Shown here in pieces: positions 1 through 9,011 of a stretch of DNA of 64,000 bases. Under the pieces are notes generated by a model. That model made no database searches. It was not told the origin of the DNA and saw only the letters and a list, made by a program, of their open reading frames with translations. The translations under genes and the position numbers were made by a program. Origin of the DNA: Hymenobacter qilianensis. GTDB lineage: Bacteria > Bacteroidota > Bacteroidia > Cytophagales > Hymenobacteraceae. Positions within the stretch are counted from its first letter, which is position 1. Each line of letters opens with the position of its first letter. The DNA lies in contig NZ_CP060784.1 of NCBI RefSeq assembly GCF_014489555.1, positions 3,534,001 through 3,598,000 on the forward strand, in the 5' to 3' direction.

Positions 1-1670
1 CCTCACGCCGTCTGCTTTGGGAGCCGAATACCCAGCTGGGCGCGCGTCTGGGCCGCAATGTATTTGATAAGTACATGCGCAACTCGGCCACCATTCCGTA
101 CTACGATACTCGCTCGCCCTACACGTTTTTTCGCTTTGTGCAGGGCGGCACCGGCGAGCAGGTATTTGAGCTGTCGTACAGCCGCAGCATTAAGCGCAAC
201 GCCAATGTGGGCTTCGCCTACGAGCGGTTTGCCTCAAATAAAATCTTTACGGATGTAGGTTCTGAGGGCCTGACCAAGCACTCGGGCGTGCTCTTTTTCG
301 TGCGCTATCAAACCACCGATGACCGGTATCACTTGCTGTTCAACGTGAATACGGCCCGCCATGAAGCCATTGAGCAGGGCGGTATCGTACCCCAGCCCGA
401 AGATATCGGCGACGACAACCGCATCCTGACCCAAAACCTTTTGGAGTATGATGATGAGCGGGTATGGCTAACGCAAGCCAGAAACCGCGACGACCGCGAC
501 CGTATCCATCTGGCCCAAACCTATCGGCTGCTGGGTAAAGGTCTCACGGCTTTCCACGTGATGGACATAAGCCGCCAGACCAATCGCTACAACGACGACG
601 CCATTCCGCGCGGCCCCACCGACCCACTTTACTACCCGCGCACCCGCCTTAGCCCTAATGTTACGAATGATCGGGCGACGTTCGAGCAGGCCGAGAATAG
701 CGTAGGGGTGCTGGGAGCCACGAAGCTGGTAGAATATCGGCTGTACGGCCGCCACCGCTTGGCGCGCCTGTCGGCCAGCAGCCAGATTGAGGAAAGTGTT
801 CAGGAAGATAATGTGCCTATACGCACCTTCAATCAGATATTTCTGGGGGGCAATGCGGCATTTAAGTACCGCATATTTGGGGTGGAAGCCGCTGGAGAAA
901 TAAAAGTGCCTGACATTTCGGCGCCCGGCGAGGCGAGCCGCGTACCCGAGTATTGGGGAAAAGCAGCCGCGCGTACCGGCCCAATTACGGCCGAGTTCTA
1001 CAGCGCTTCTTATGCCCCAACGCTCACGGAGCGCGAATTCAGCGGCAACCATTACGTGTGGAACAACTACAGTCGTTTCGAAAATACCTTCGTCAATCAA
1101 CTTACCGGTCGCCTCGATCAGACCCTGGGAAAGCAGCGGCTGCAAGCATCGGTAGCAGTGGCCAATATTTCGAGCCTCGTTTACTATAACCAGCAAGCGG
1201 AGCCCGCCCAGCTCTCCGAGCAGCGGCAGTTGGTTATCGTTGGGGTGCGGCATCGCTTTCAGGTCGGCAACTTCTTTGCCGACAACCAGGGCACCTACAC
1301 GCTGGGCGGCGACCAGGAAGGACTACGCATTCCCAGCCTGGTGGCGAACGCGAAGGTGTATTATCAAGGCTACATCTTCAAAAAGGCGCTGTTCGGCCAA
1401 ATTGGAACAGAGTATTATTACCAGTCGCGCTTCCGGGCCTACGATTATAGCCCCAGTACGCAGCAGTTTTTCGTGCAGGATCAGTTCAGAATCCGGCGCT
1501 ATTCCCTGCTCGATGCCTTCGTGAACATCGATATTCGGACGGTATCGGTATTCCTGAAAATGGCTTATCTCAACCAGGGCCTGCACCGCAATGGTTATTT
1601 CACCACGCCCTATTATACCGGGTTGCCCCGCCGCTTTGAAGTGGGCCTGAAGTGGCAGTTTTTTGATTAG
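1..1670 (+). CDS. Putative beta-barrel porin, 5' end outside the window
   Basis: The reading frame is open from the left edge (codons start at base 3) to a TAG at 1668-1670, so the N-terminus lies upstream. About 556 residues are visible. They are rich in alternating aromatic and polar residues typical of outer-membrane beta-strands, and the chain ends in a short strand with a terminal aromatic (WQFFD). The RSPYTFFRFVQGG segment near the visible start matches what I know of the Bacteroidota 'putative porin' family, usually 600-700 residues with a signal peptide. Expected location is the outer membrane, with unknown substrate. No frameshift is seen. It is followed by an inverted repeat and then miaE. 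The family call rests on remembered sequence style and is moderately secure; a TonB-dependent role is unlikely because no plug or TonB box is visible. Confidence 0.75.
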   Translation, partial: SRRLLWEPNTQLGARLGRNVFDKYMRNSATIPYYDTRSPYTFFRFVQGGTGEQVFELSYSRSIKRNANVGFAYERFASNKIFTDVGSEGLTKHSGVLFFVRYQTTDDRYHLLFNVNTARHEAIEQGGIVPQPEDIGDDNRILTQNLLEYDDERVWLTQARNRDDRDRIHLAQTYRLLGKGLTAFHVMDISRQTNRYNDDAIPRGPTDPLYYPRTRLSPNVTNDRATFEQAENSVGVLGATKLVEYRLYGRHRLARLSASSQIEESVQEDNVPIRTFNQIFLGGNAAFKYRIFGVEAAGEIKVPDISAPGEASRVPEYWGKAAARTGPITAEFYSASYAPTLTEREFSGNHYVWNNYSRFENTFVNQLTGRLDQTLGKQRLQASVAVANISSLVYYNQQAEPAQLSEQRQLVIVGVRHRFQVGNFFADNQGTYTLGGDQEGLRIPSLVANAKVYYQGYIFKKALFGQIGTEYYYQSRFRAYDYSPSTQQFFVQDQFRIRRYSLLDAFVNIDIRTVSVFLKMAYLNQGLHRNGYFTTPYYTGLPRRFEVGLKWQFFD

Positions 1671-1676
1671 AAGTAA

Positions 1677-1763
1677 TGGTTAAATGGTTGGGGGTTAAAT
1701 GGTTGTTCGTTCTGGCAGCCTTACTAATCGAACAGCCATTCAACCCCCAACCATTTAACCATG
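1677..1763. repeat. Inverted repeat abutting the miaE start codon
   Basis: Two near-perfect arms of about 27 bases, 1677-1703 and 1736-1762, built from TTAAATGG and TTGGGGG units, are separated by about 32 bases. The right arm runs directly into the ATG of the next gene at 1761. In RNA this could fold over the ribosome binding region of miaE, or terminate the porin transcript. No run of T follows, so a classical terminator is not obvious. Confidence 0.6.
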
Positions 1764-2378
1764 TATCCCGTGGAACAAGAGCCGAAAGAAAAAACCATCC
1801 TCAAGCTCAAGCTCAATACCGACCCGCGTTGGGTGGATATTGCCAGCAAGAACATTGAGGATATTCTCGTCGACCATGCTTATTGTGAGCAGAAGGCGGC
1901 CAGTACGGGCATCAGCCTGATTGTGAAGTATCCCGAAAAAACGCGGCTGGTCGATGAGCTGACTGAGCTGGTAGCCGAGGAGTGGTCTCACTTCGAGCGG
2001 GTGCTGCACGAACTGCGCAAGCGCGGCCACGAGCTAGGCCGTCCGCGCCGCGACGAGTACGTGGTGCAGCTCATGGCTCATGTGCGCAAAGGCGGCGCCC
2101 GTGAGCGGCAGCTGATGGATCAGCTGCTGGTAAGCGCGCTGATAGAAGCCCGTAGCTGTGAGCGGTTTAAGCTGTTGTGGAAACACATTCCGGACCCCGA
2201 GCTATCGAAGTTTTACTACGAGCTAATGGTATCGGAAGCCGGGCACTTCGTCAGCTACGTGGAGCTTGCCAAGGAATATTGCGACAAGCAGGAGGTAGAT
2301 GCACGCTTGCAAGAGCTACTGCAAATTGAAGGCGAAATCGTAACCAACCTCCCCGTGCGCGACGACCGCATGCACTAG
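1761..2378 (+). CDS. miaE: tRNA-(ms2io6A)-hydroxylase (MiaE-like)
   Basis: A 205-residue soluble protein of the ferritin-like diiron family. MiaE hydroxylates the isopentenyl side chain of 2-methylthio-N6-isopentenyladenosine at position 37 of tRNA. The sequence has the expected four-helix pattern of metal ligands: E in the DHAYCEQKAAS region, EEWSHFERV around residue 75, EARSCERFKLL around residue 130 and SEAGHFVSYV around residue 160. These supply the paired Glu and ExxH ligands of the diiron centre. The length agrees with the Bacteroidota/Pseudomonas MiaE type (about 200-250). The start is the ATG at 1761, which sits in the right arm of an inverted repeat. mtaB, another tRNA position-37 modification gene, lies 7 kb away but is not linked. 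The gene is followed by a strong bidirectional terminator. Confidence 0.88.
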   Translation: MYPVEQEPKEKTILKLKLNTDPRWVDIASKNIEDILVDHAYCEQKAASTGISLIVKYPEKTRLVDELTELVAEEWSHFERVLHELRKRGHELGRPRRDEYVVQLMAHVRKGGARERQLMDQLLVSALIEARSCERFKLLWKHIPDPELSKFYYELMVSEAGHFVSYVELAKEYCDKQEVDARLQELLQIEGEIVTNLPVRDDRMH

Positions 2379-2435
2379 CATGCGGCTACGGTAACTACGG
2401 CTGAAAGCTTCATGAGCTGGTAAAAAGTAAACACC

Positions 2436-2478
2436 CACCAAAAAAGCCCCCAGACAACTTCTGGGGGCTTTTTTGGTG
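2436..2478. terminator. Bidirectional rho-independent terminator built from an inverted motif pair
   Basis: An 18-bp stem (CACCAAAAAAGCCCCCAG and its complement) closes a 7-base loop. The A tract on one side and T tract on the other make it work for both miaE (+) and the converging GH2 gene (-). It is an inverted pair of the window-wide GCCCCC(C)A / TGGGGG(G)C motif. Confidence 0.9.
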
Positions 2479-2525
2479 TGGCGATAGGAAGTTGTTTGAA
2501 GTAGGGCTTAAAGTGACAGAACGCG

Positions 2526-2637
2526 GTAGAGACGTAACATTTTGCGTCTCGCCGTTGTACAATTGGCGCTAACGACGAACCCAAACGGCGCAGACGATAA
2601 GACGCAAAATCTTGCGTCTTATCGTCTGCGCCGTTCC
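2526..2637. repeat. Dispersed hairpin repeat, family B copy 1
   Basis: A perfect 24-bp stem (2584-2607 with 2612-2635) has a 4-base loop, AATC. About 40 bases before it is the half element GTAGAGACGTAACATTTTGC at 2526. The core words GACGCAAAAT and TTGCGTCTC recur at 11220-11317 and 30231-30313. It lies 20 bases beyond the stop codon of the GH2 gene, so it may also protect or end that transcript. Confidence 0.8.
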
Positions 2638-2656
2638 TGTTAACTTAAAATACCTT

Positions 2657-4540
2657 TTAAGAAATCTGTTTTTCAATAGGCTGAGGCTGACCTTCTTGTT
2701 CCTCTGAGTGAGAAGCCAGCAGGCCCGGTGGCACACTTAATTCACCGGTTTGCGCGTCGATGAGGCCATTGCGTTCCTCCTCAATGTTGGTAGCTTGGGT
2801 ATACACGTCGCCGGCGATGGGGCGGGCGCGCAATTCGCGTTTGAAATCGCGAATGCGCTCCGTGCGCTCATTTGCGTCTTTGGGGCCACCGTAGTCGGGA
2901 AAGCCGAAACCACCCCACTCACTAACGATGAGTGGTACCTGGCGGCGGAAGAAAAACGGGTCGCCCACGACGAGCGGAAAGGCGGCTGTGCCTTCCATTT
3001 CGCCCGCAACAAGGCGGTCGAGCAGCTCGCGCCAGCGGTCCAGGTCGGGCGTGTAGAGGTGGGCCGTGAGCAGGTCGGACTTCAGGCGGCCGGTGTGCGA
3101 AATGTGGTGCCAGCCATCGTTATCAACCACCAGAAACTGCGGGTGCGCAATTTGCATATAGTGGTACATATCAACGATATAAGACCGCGTTTCGGGGTTG
3201 GTAGCAATATCCTGTGCGCCCCAGTCCTCATTATACAAGCTCCAGATGACGACTGAAGGGTGCGTTTCAATCAACGCCACCATCCGCAGCAGCTCGGCCT
3301 GATGATTTTGGCGGCTGCGCGGGGTAGAGCTGTGCGGGCTAGGTACTTCCACCCAAAGCAGCAAGCCCAGCTCATCGGCTAGGTTATAGATACGCGGATC
3401 GACACCGGCGATGTGCACGCGCACCAGGTTGCAGCCCAGCTCCTTCATCGCATACATATGACGTCGCATTTCCTCGTAAGTGGCCGTGCCCGGCTGGTAC
3501 AGAATCCCATCGAGGTAGATGGGCTGGTTATTCAGGTACACATAGCGACCTCGGGCTTCTATTTTGCGCAGCCCGAAATACGTCTCAATTTGAGCCGTGT
3601 ACTGCTCAGAGTCAATAAGCTGGGCCACGATACGATACAGGTGAGGCGAGCTGGTTGACCATAGCTTCGCGCCAGGCAGCTCCAGCACCACTCGCTGCGA
3701 TTTCTGGCCGGCCTCTAAGCGCAACGGAAAATCGGAGGTAGCTAGCGGAGTGCTGTCGTCGGCCATATCGCGCTCAAATACCTTGAGGCGCAGGGTATAG
3801 CAGCCGGGGTCATGGACACGGGTGGTGAAATTGAAGCGGACCAGTTGGTCTTCCACTATGCTCACTACACCCACGCGGGAGCGAAGACGGTTGCGCTCAA
3901 CTACTTCCAGCCATACGCTGCGCACCGCGCCGGTGTAGGTTTGGTACCAGATACCGCCGCGCTTATACACGTGCGACTCCTGCTTGCCGCGTGGGGTCTC
4001 GGCATCCATCGTGTCGGCAATGCGCACGGTAAGGCGATTCACTAGGTGCAGATTTTCCTGGCGCAGCTCGTAAGAAAATGACGTGTACTCGCCGTAGTGC
4101 ACATCTTCGCCCTCAATGGTGCGAAGCAAACGGCCATTCAGCCACACCCGTGTTTCGTAGCCGCAGGCCCCAAACGTCAGCTGGAGCATGGTGCGCGACT
4201 GTTCCAAAGACTCGTCCAGCTCCGGCAGGGTGAATTCACGCTCATACCAGGCTACGATCTTATCGTTCCAGCCAGTGGAGTGGGGGTGTTCTTTGGATTC
4301 TATCATGTGCTCCTCGATGGAGCCCGGCCATTGGGCCGTGTGCTTGTAGTCGTAGCCCAGGTGCCAGCCTTCATGCAGGCCCGCGTCGGCCTCGTCGATG
4401 GCAAAGCGCCATTCGCCGTCGAGGAGAGAATAGGAGTTAAATCGTAATACCGCCCGGGGCAGGGGGTTGGCGAGGTCTTCGGGCAGGCGGTCTTCTTCTT
4501 TGCTAGCCGAAAAGCCGTAATTGGAATGATCAAGATCCAT
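2657..4540 (-). CDS. Glycoside hydrolase family 2 (beta-galactosidase/beta-glucuronidase type)
   Basis: A 627-residue protein with the GH2 order: N-terminal jelly-roll sugar-binding domain (about 35-200, with W/G-rich strands such as GIWYQTYTGAVRSVWLE), an immunoglobulin-like middle domain (about 205-315) and a TIM barrel. The catalytic pair is visible: acid/base Glu about 438 in WSLYNED and nucleophile Glu about 541 in IVSEWGG. No signal peptide is seen, so it should act in the cytoplasm on imported oligosaccharides. The length fits beta-glucuronidase-like members better than the 1000-residue LacZ type. It is a single gene with its own spacer upstream and a convergent neighbour downstream. 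Substrate cannot be fixed from sequence; beta-galactoside, beta-glucuronide and beta-mannoside are all possible in this family. Confidence 0.88.
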   Translation of the reverse strand: MDLDHSNYGFSASKEEDRLPEDLANPLPRAVLRFNSYSLLDGEWRFAIDEADAGLHEGWHLGYDYKHTAQWPGSIEEHMIESKEHPHSTGWNDKIVAWYEREFTLPELDESLEQSRTMLQLTFGACGYETRVWLNGRLLRTIEGEDVHYGEYTSFSYELRQENLHLVNRLTVRIADTMDAETPRGKQESHVYKRGGIWYQTYTGAVRSVWLEVVERNRLRSRVGVVSIVEDQLVRFNFTTRVHDPGCYTLRLKVFERDMADDSTPLATSDFPLRLEAGQKSQRVVLELPGAKLWSTSSPHLYRIVAQLIDSEQYTAQIETYFGLRKIEARGRYVYLNNQPIYLDGILYQPGTATYEEMRRHMYAMKELGCNLVRVHIAGVDPRIYNLADELGLLLWVEVPSPHSSTPRSRQNHQAELLRMVALIETHPSVVIWSLYNEDWGAQDIATNPETRSYIVDMYHYMQIAHPQFLVVDNDGWHHISHTGRLKSDLLTAHLYTPDLDRWRELLDRLVAGEMEGTAAFPLVVGDPFFFRRQVPLIVSEWGGFGFPDYGGPKDANERTERIRDFKRELRARPIAGDVYTQATNIEEERNGLIDAQTGELSVPPGLLASHSEEQEGQPQPIEKQIS

Positions 4541-4832
4541 ACGGACGGGGTTAAGGGTAGTCGGGGCGAACGTAAATCAGGGGCAAGTGTAGGCAGGGTT
4601 CCGAAATTTGCCCCCCAAGTCCTCCATACGGCCTAATTCGTTTCGTGTATGAATATACGGCAAAGAACCTGTGCTTTCGCGCCGGCTTGCCTTCCGGCGG
4701 GTACAGTGGAGCCTGGCTCAACCTTACAAAACACCTGAAAGATGAATGTGAAAATATAGAGGCACACTGTTTGTAGAAATAAATTAAATTTCACTGAAGT
4801 CAGTTCAGCAGATACGTCAAGACAGACAGTAG
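4541..4832. other. Intergenic spacer between divergent genes
   Basis: No convincing gene. It holds one isolated copy of the dispersed motif (TTTGCCCCCCA near 4603-4613). It becomes AT-rich towards 4740-4870, where the promoter of the downstream secreted protein lies. Confidence 0.6.
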
Positions 4833-4861
4833 TTTGTGCGTTACTGAGTTGAATATTTTTG
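4833..4861 (+). promoter_or_regulatory. Bacteroidota-type promoter of the 4893 gene
   Basis: TTTG at 4833-4836, a 17-base gap, then TATTTTTG at 4854-4861, which fits the phylum's -33 TTTG and -7 TAnnTTTG elements. The predicted transcript start is a few bases after 4865. That favours the ATG at 4893 over the one at 4875 as the real start. Confidence 0.6.
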
Positions 4862-4892
4862 TGATACCTGGATAATGCGCATATTTATAGCC

Positions 4893-5399
4893 ATGAAAAG
4901 CATTTGTACTCTCGTTTTGTTGTTTTGCTCATCCGTGGCCTTTGGTCAGACAGCAGCACCAGCCACACCTCCTACGCCGACGCCCTCGGTTAACTTTTGT
5001 GGACAGAATCTAGAAGTTGCAGAGGGCTGCACGAGCACAAGCCCGTACCAGATAAAGTGCGATAAATACGACATGACTTGGATTTACATGGATTACGCAG
5101 TCATGAAAACGGCGCCAGAGGAATTTGCCAGGCAAATGAAGAGAGAGCACAAGCGCACCGACATGGCGCCCTTTGAGTGCTACATAGCCGGCAAGCCGGC
5201 TAAAGGCTTTAAACTAAGCTATATGACGGATGCAGGCGGCATGGCCTACCAGCTCATCGTATCGGGGGTGGCCAATGGGCAGCCCGTACTGGTGCAGCTG
5301 ACGCTGGATATCGACCCTTATAAGAACGAAGACATCCCGGCGCTGCCCCGTCAAATTGTGCAGCTTACCCCAACAGCCCAGCTTACTACCGCAAAGTAG
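4893..5399 (+). CDS. Secreted protein of unknown function
   Basis: A 168-residue protein from the ATG at 4893; an upstream in-frame ATG at 4875 would add six residues but leaves almost no leader after the predicted promoter. Residues 1-19 (MKSICTLVLLFCSSVAFGQ) form a clear signal peptide, followed by a short Pro/Thr-rich linker. The mature part has four cysteines (FCGQ, EGCT, IKCD, FECY), which could form disulfides in the periplasm. I do not recognise the family. It stands alone, with its own promoter and a terminator just after the stop. It is expected in the periplasm or outside the cell. Confidence 0.75.
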   Translation: MKSICTLVLLFCSSVAFGQTAAPATPPTPTPSVNFCGQNLEVAEGCTSTSPYQIKCDKYDMTWIYMDYAVMKTAPEEFARQMKREHKRTDMAPFECYIAGKPAKGFKLSYMTDAGGMAYQLIVSGVANGQPVLVQLTLDIDPYKNEDIPALPRQIVQLTPTAQLTTAK

Positions 5400-5411
5400 T
5401 AGCAGCGTAAT

Positions 5412-5458
5412 GCATCAAAAAAGCCCCTCAGAAGTTTTCTGGGGGGCTTTTTTGATGC
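5412..5458. terminator. Bidirectional terminator between convergent genes
   Basis: A 16-bp stem (GCATCAAAAAAGCCCC paired with its complement) carries an extra GG in the right arm. A and T tracts flank it, so it serves both the 4893 gene and the converging 5494 gene. The right half is a full TGGGGGGCTTTTTT copy of the dispersed motif. Confidence 0.9.
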
Positions 5459-5493
5459 TTGAGTTTTCGCCCAGCGTGTTAGGTCAACGTTTC

Positions 5494-6771
5494 TCAGGTC
5501 TTCTGCTTTTTCTTCTTAGCGGCCGGAAACAGGATGTTGTTCAAAATAAGTCGGTAACCGGGTGAGTTAGGGTGCAGGGCCAGGTCGGTGGGCTCCTCTT
5601 CCACCAGGTGCTGGTAGTCTTCGGGGTCGTGGCCGCCGTAGAAAGTCCAGGTGCCTTTGCCCAGCGTGCCATGCATGTAGCGCACCTCGTTGGACTGCTT
5701 GTTTTCGCCCATCACAATGACGTCGGACTTCACCAGGCTTTTACGAAAAGCGGTGGTTTGGCCCATAAAACCCTTCACCGTTTTCTCGTGGTTCTGGGTG
5801 AGCATGGTGGGCACCGGGTCATATTTGGCCGAGAAGGTGAAGAGCTGAAAATAGTCGTTGTCTTCGTACACGCCGCGCTCGTAGGGCTGCATGTCGATGC
5901 TGGAGTATTCGTACTGATATGGGTCGCGCACGAGCTGGAAGTCCTTGAAAGCCAGCGTGCGGTTGAAGTTGAGCTTAGTCTGGGCCGTAGGATCGGCGGG
6001 GTCACCATCGTACATGCTTTCTACCATATCGAGGCCCAGGCCAGCCAAAGCAATATCATAGGAGTCAGTGGCCGAGCACATGGCAAACAAAAAGCCCCCG
6101 CCGGCAATAAACTCCTGCATTTTCACCGTTACGGCCCCCTTCATCTGGCTTACTTTGGCGAAGCCGTTGCGCTTGGCGGCCGCTTCCGAATCGCGCTGCT
6201 GCTGCTGATACCAGGGGCGGTTGCGGTAAGAAGCATAAAACTTGCCGTACTGACCCGTGAAATCTTCGTGGTGCAGGTGCAGCCAGTCGTACTTGGGCAG
6301 GTCGCCGCGCAGCACTTCGTCGTCGTAAATCTGGGTGTAGGGAATTTCGGCGTAAGCCAATACCATAGTCACGGCGTCGTCCCAGGGCTGCTTATCCTTG
6401 GGCGTGTACACCGCGATTTTGGGCACTTTCTCCAGCTTCATAATGTCCATATTGGCATTAGGATCAGCTATTTCTTGCAAAATGCTGCCGTACTGAGCTG
6501 AAGAAATCACCTGAAAGCTCACTCCGCGCACAGTCAGCTCATTTTCAATGCCCGGCGCTACGGCACAGGAAAAAGCCCCCCCGCGATAGTTGAGCAGCCA
6601 ATCGACCTCCACCTGCTTGCTGAGTAGCCAGTAAGTGGCGCCGTAGGCTTTCAGGTGCTCTTTCTGCGCCGCATCCATCGGAATCAGAATCTGGTTGGCC
6701 CAGGCGGCCAGCGGAGCCCCCAGCCACAGGGCCGCCAGCAACAGAAGAAGCGAAAAGCGTTTTAGGATCAT
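5494..6771 (-). CDS. Secreted Bacteroidota-specific protein (often labelled 'asparagine synthetase B')
   Basis: A 425-residue protein with a 25-residue signal peptide (hydrophobic LLLLLAALWLGAPLAA then AWA|N). The sequence, including LHLHHEDFTGQYGKF and a GGHDPEDY segment near the C-terminus, matches a conserved Bacteroidota family. Databases often name this family asparagine synthetase B, but I see no glutamine amidotransferase Cys-2 and no ATP-pyrophosphatase SGGxDS motif. The exported location also argues against amino-acid synthesis. The GGFLFAMCSATDSYD stretch recalls the nucleophile elbow of class-I amidotransferase-like folds. It ends in a lysine-rich tail. A neighbouring terminator isolates it from the 4893 gene. 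Family membership is likely; true function is unknown. Confidence 0.75.
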   Translation of the reverse strand: MILKRFSLLLLLAALWLGAPLAAWANQILIPMDAAQKEHLKAYGATYWLLSKQVEVDWLLNYRGGAFSCAVAPGIENELTVRGVSFQVISSAQYGSILQEIADPNANMDIMKLEKVPKIAVYTPKDKQPWDDAVTMVLAYAEIPYTQIYDDEVLRGDLPKYDWLHLHHEDFTGQYGKFYASYRNRPWYQQQQRDSEAAAKRNGFAKVSQMKGAVTVKMQEFIAGGGFLFAMCSATDSYDIALAGLGLDMVESMYDGDPADPTAQTKLNFNRTLAFKDFQLVRDPYQYEYSSIDMQPYERGVYEDNDYFQLFTFSAKYDPVPTMLTQNHEKTVKGFMGQTTAFRKSLVKSDVIVMGENKQSNEVRYMHGTLGKGTWTFYGGHDPEDYQHLVEEEPTDLALHPNSPGYRLILNNILFPAAKKKKQKT

Positions 6772-7046
6772 CAGATGCTTGAAGTCAAAGAGTGAGCAGA
6801 CACAATACAGGCTATAACCGGGATAGGCAGATAACGATTAATCAGGCAAAGACGGATACAGAACGAAAAAAGGCAGCGCTTAGCCATGATTTAAAGGTAG
6901 CAAAACCCGGCTGGAATCTGCCCAAAACCGGCTAACTTGCATCACCAGGCATCGGCCCAAATCAAGGCTGCCAGCTAATACAGGCCGATTTGAAAGGTTT
7001 TTTCTCGGTCTTCTTCTTTTCGTCTTGTCGCCCTCAGGCCGCTATT

Positions 7047-8290
7047 ATGCACTTGCTAGAAAACATCCGCGAGGCTTTCCGTTCCATCCAGAGTAACCTG
7101 CTGCGCACCGTGCTCACGGCCCTTATCGTGAGCATCGGCATTATGTCGCTGGTGGGCATTCTCACCGCCATCGACGCCATCAAGTCGTCGCTGACCAACA
7201 CGTTTGCCAGTCTGGGGGCCAATTCTTTTGAGATGACGGCCAAGGGCTACAACAACCGCTTTCGGCGCGGCGGCGTGCAGGGGCGTACCTATCCGGCCAT
7301 TAACTACTTACAGGCCCGCCAGTACAAAGAGCGCCTCGGCGACGATGCACAGGTGGGCATTTCCGCCTTCATCACCGGCGCTACCGAAGTAAAAGCGGGT
7401 GGCCTCAAAACCAACCCCAATATGCAGGTGGTAGCCGGCGACGAGAACTACCTGCGCATTCAGAGCTACAACCTGGAGGCCGGGCGCTCGTTTTCGCCCT
7501 CTGAGCTGGAGGTGGGCGCCAATGTGGCCATTGTGGGTACCGAAATCAAGGACAAGCTATTCCCCAATCAATCCGCCATCGATCAGTACGTGTTTTTTCT
7601 GGGCCAGCGCTTCCAGATAATCGGGCAGCTCGAAGCCAGCGGCAGTGGCATGGGCGGGGGCGGCGGCGCCGACCGGCTCGTGCTCATCCCCCTGATTACC
7701 GGCAACCAGCTGCCCCGGCAGCGGGCCCTCACTTTCGACATCAAAACCGCCACCACCGACCCCGACAACCTGAATTTTATCATGGGCCAGGCTACCGGCA
7801 TCATGCGCGCCGTGCGCGGCGACCGGCTCGGGCAGGAAGACTCATTTGAGCTGGAGCGCAGCGACTCCGCTGTGGCTACCCTCGATAGTTTGTCGGGAAA
7901 CCTGCGGATGGGGGCTTTATTGTGGGCTTTATTACGCTGTTAGGCGCCAGCATCGCCCTCATGAATATCATGATGGTATCGGTGACGGAGCGCACCCGCG
8001 AAATCGGGATTCGGAAGGCTCTCGGCGCCACAGCCCTGCAGATTCGCCAGCAGTTCCTCATTGAAGCCATCGTGATTTGCGTGATGGGCGGCGCGCTGGG
8101 AATTGTGCTGGGCGTGGCTGGGGGCAATGCTATTTCGCTCTTTATTCCTGGTGGTGGGGAATTTTTGGTGCCCTGGCTGTGGATGATAATTGGCCTGGTG
8201 ATCTGCGTAAGTGTTGGCCTGGCCTCGGGCTATTACCCCGCCAGCAAAGCCGCCGGCCTCGACCCGATTGAGTCGCTACGCTACGAATAG
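7047..8290 (+). CDS. MacB/FtsX-type ABC transporter permease (one apparent frameshift)
   Basis: About 414 residues once a break is repaired. The first membrane helix (residues 14-40, [23 protein letters not shown]) is followed by a MacB-like periplasmic core domain and three C-terminal FtsX helices. The conserved [10 protein letters not shown] motif between the first and second of these contacts the ATPase. Frame 0 runs to about 7914 and continues in frame 2. The break lies at a G5 run (7910-7914, ATGGGGGCTTTAT), where a sixth G restores [19 protein letters not shown]. The start is the ATG at 7047; longer TTG starts upstream look unlikely. No ATPase gene is adjacent, so its partner is elsewhere. 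Probable role is efflux or lipoprotein/peptide export. Confidence 0.85.
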
Positions 8291-8328
8291 GAGCGGAGGC
8301 CTTGGCTTCGCCAGCCTGACTGAATAAT

Positions 8329-8363
8329 AAACGCCCGCCTCTGGATACCGGAGGCGGGCGTTT
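8329..8363 (+). terminator. Rho-independent terminator after the permease
   Basis: A 13-bp GC-rich stem (AAACGCCCGCCTC with its complement) has a 9-base loop and ends in TTT. It lies 38 bases after the permease stop codon. Confidence 0.8.
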
Positions 8364-9011
8364 GCATAAGACAAAACCGGGCTCTTGTCTGTCGAAATTT
8401 GCTTCGAACTTGCTCCTAGTTATCCGCACCAGCTTACCTGTGGCCGCCACGCCACACGAACTGTGCACTTACAAGTGCCACGCGAGTTACGGCCTTGAAG
8501 CGCGTTATCATTGCTGTTCCAGCATCGGTATAAAAGCTGAAATGAAGATCGATAGTTGAGCAGCGCTGCACTGACAGCAGGCTTTTATAGAAGTCGCGAT
8601 AGTCAGAATTTGAAATAAGAAAATTGCCCCTCAGAATTTACCAAAGAAGAAAATGCTCAGCTTCTGCACATCTCTACCGAATCAGAGCGCAGAGACAATA
8701 AACAAAAAAACGGTCATGCAGAGGCGGAGCCGAAGCATCTCGCGTGCTGACGCAGGATTAGTAACCTCATGACCGCAAGCGAGATGCTTCGGCTCCGCCT
8801 CTGCATGACCGCCTTTTGTTAGTAAAAAATCCTCACAGTCCGCGTAGGCTCGCTAATCATCTTTATAATAAGAAGTGTATTACTCACCTAATTCTGCACT
8901 GAATATCCCCCTCAAGTTGAAAGAAGATAATGCAGCAAAGTTTAAGTAAAAAAGGATGCTTTTATTCATTTGGTTATATCTTGCGAATTATAACGCAACA
9001 ACCTTTTGAAT
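8364..9011. other. Long intergenic region
   Basis: About 650 bases without a supportable gene; the short open frames here lack codon bias and a start context. It contains the long hairpin repeat at 8711-8811. AT-rich DNA from 8860 to 9010 probably carries the promoter of the HTH gene. Confidence 0.6.
8711..8811. repeat. Dispersed hairpin repeat, family A copy 1
   Basis: A perfect 33-bp inverted repeat (8711-8743 with 8779-8811) encloses a 35-base spacer. The arm reads GCAGAGGCGGAGCCGAAGCA in its centre. A second copy with the same design and spacer words (TGACGCAGG) lies at 13664-13757. This resembles REP/MITE-like palindromic elements. Confidence 0.88.

Noticed and set aside
1676..1858. Short frame between the porin and miaE
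   Set aside because: It consists of the inverted repeat and miaE out of frame.
5572..6501. Plus-strand frame opposite the secreted 5494 gene
   Set aside because: His/Val-rich shadow translation, no start context, full overlap with a supported gene.
7900..7960. Programmed ribosomal frameshift in the permease
   Set aside because: The same kind of break occurs in 18 other unrelated genes and no conserved slippery heptamer or stimulating structure is evident; a missing base explains all of them.
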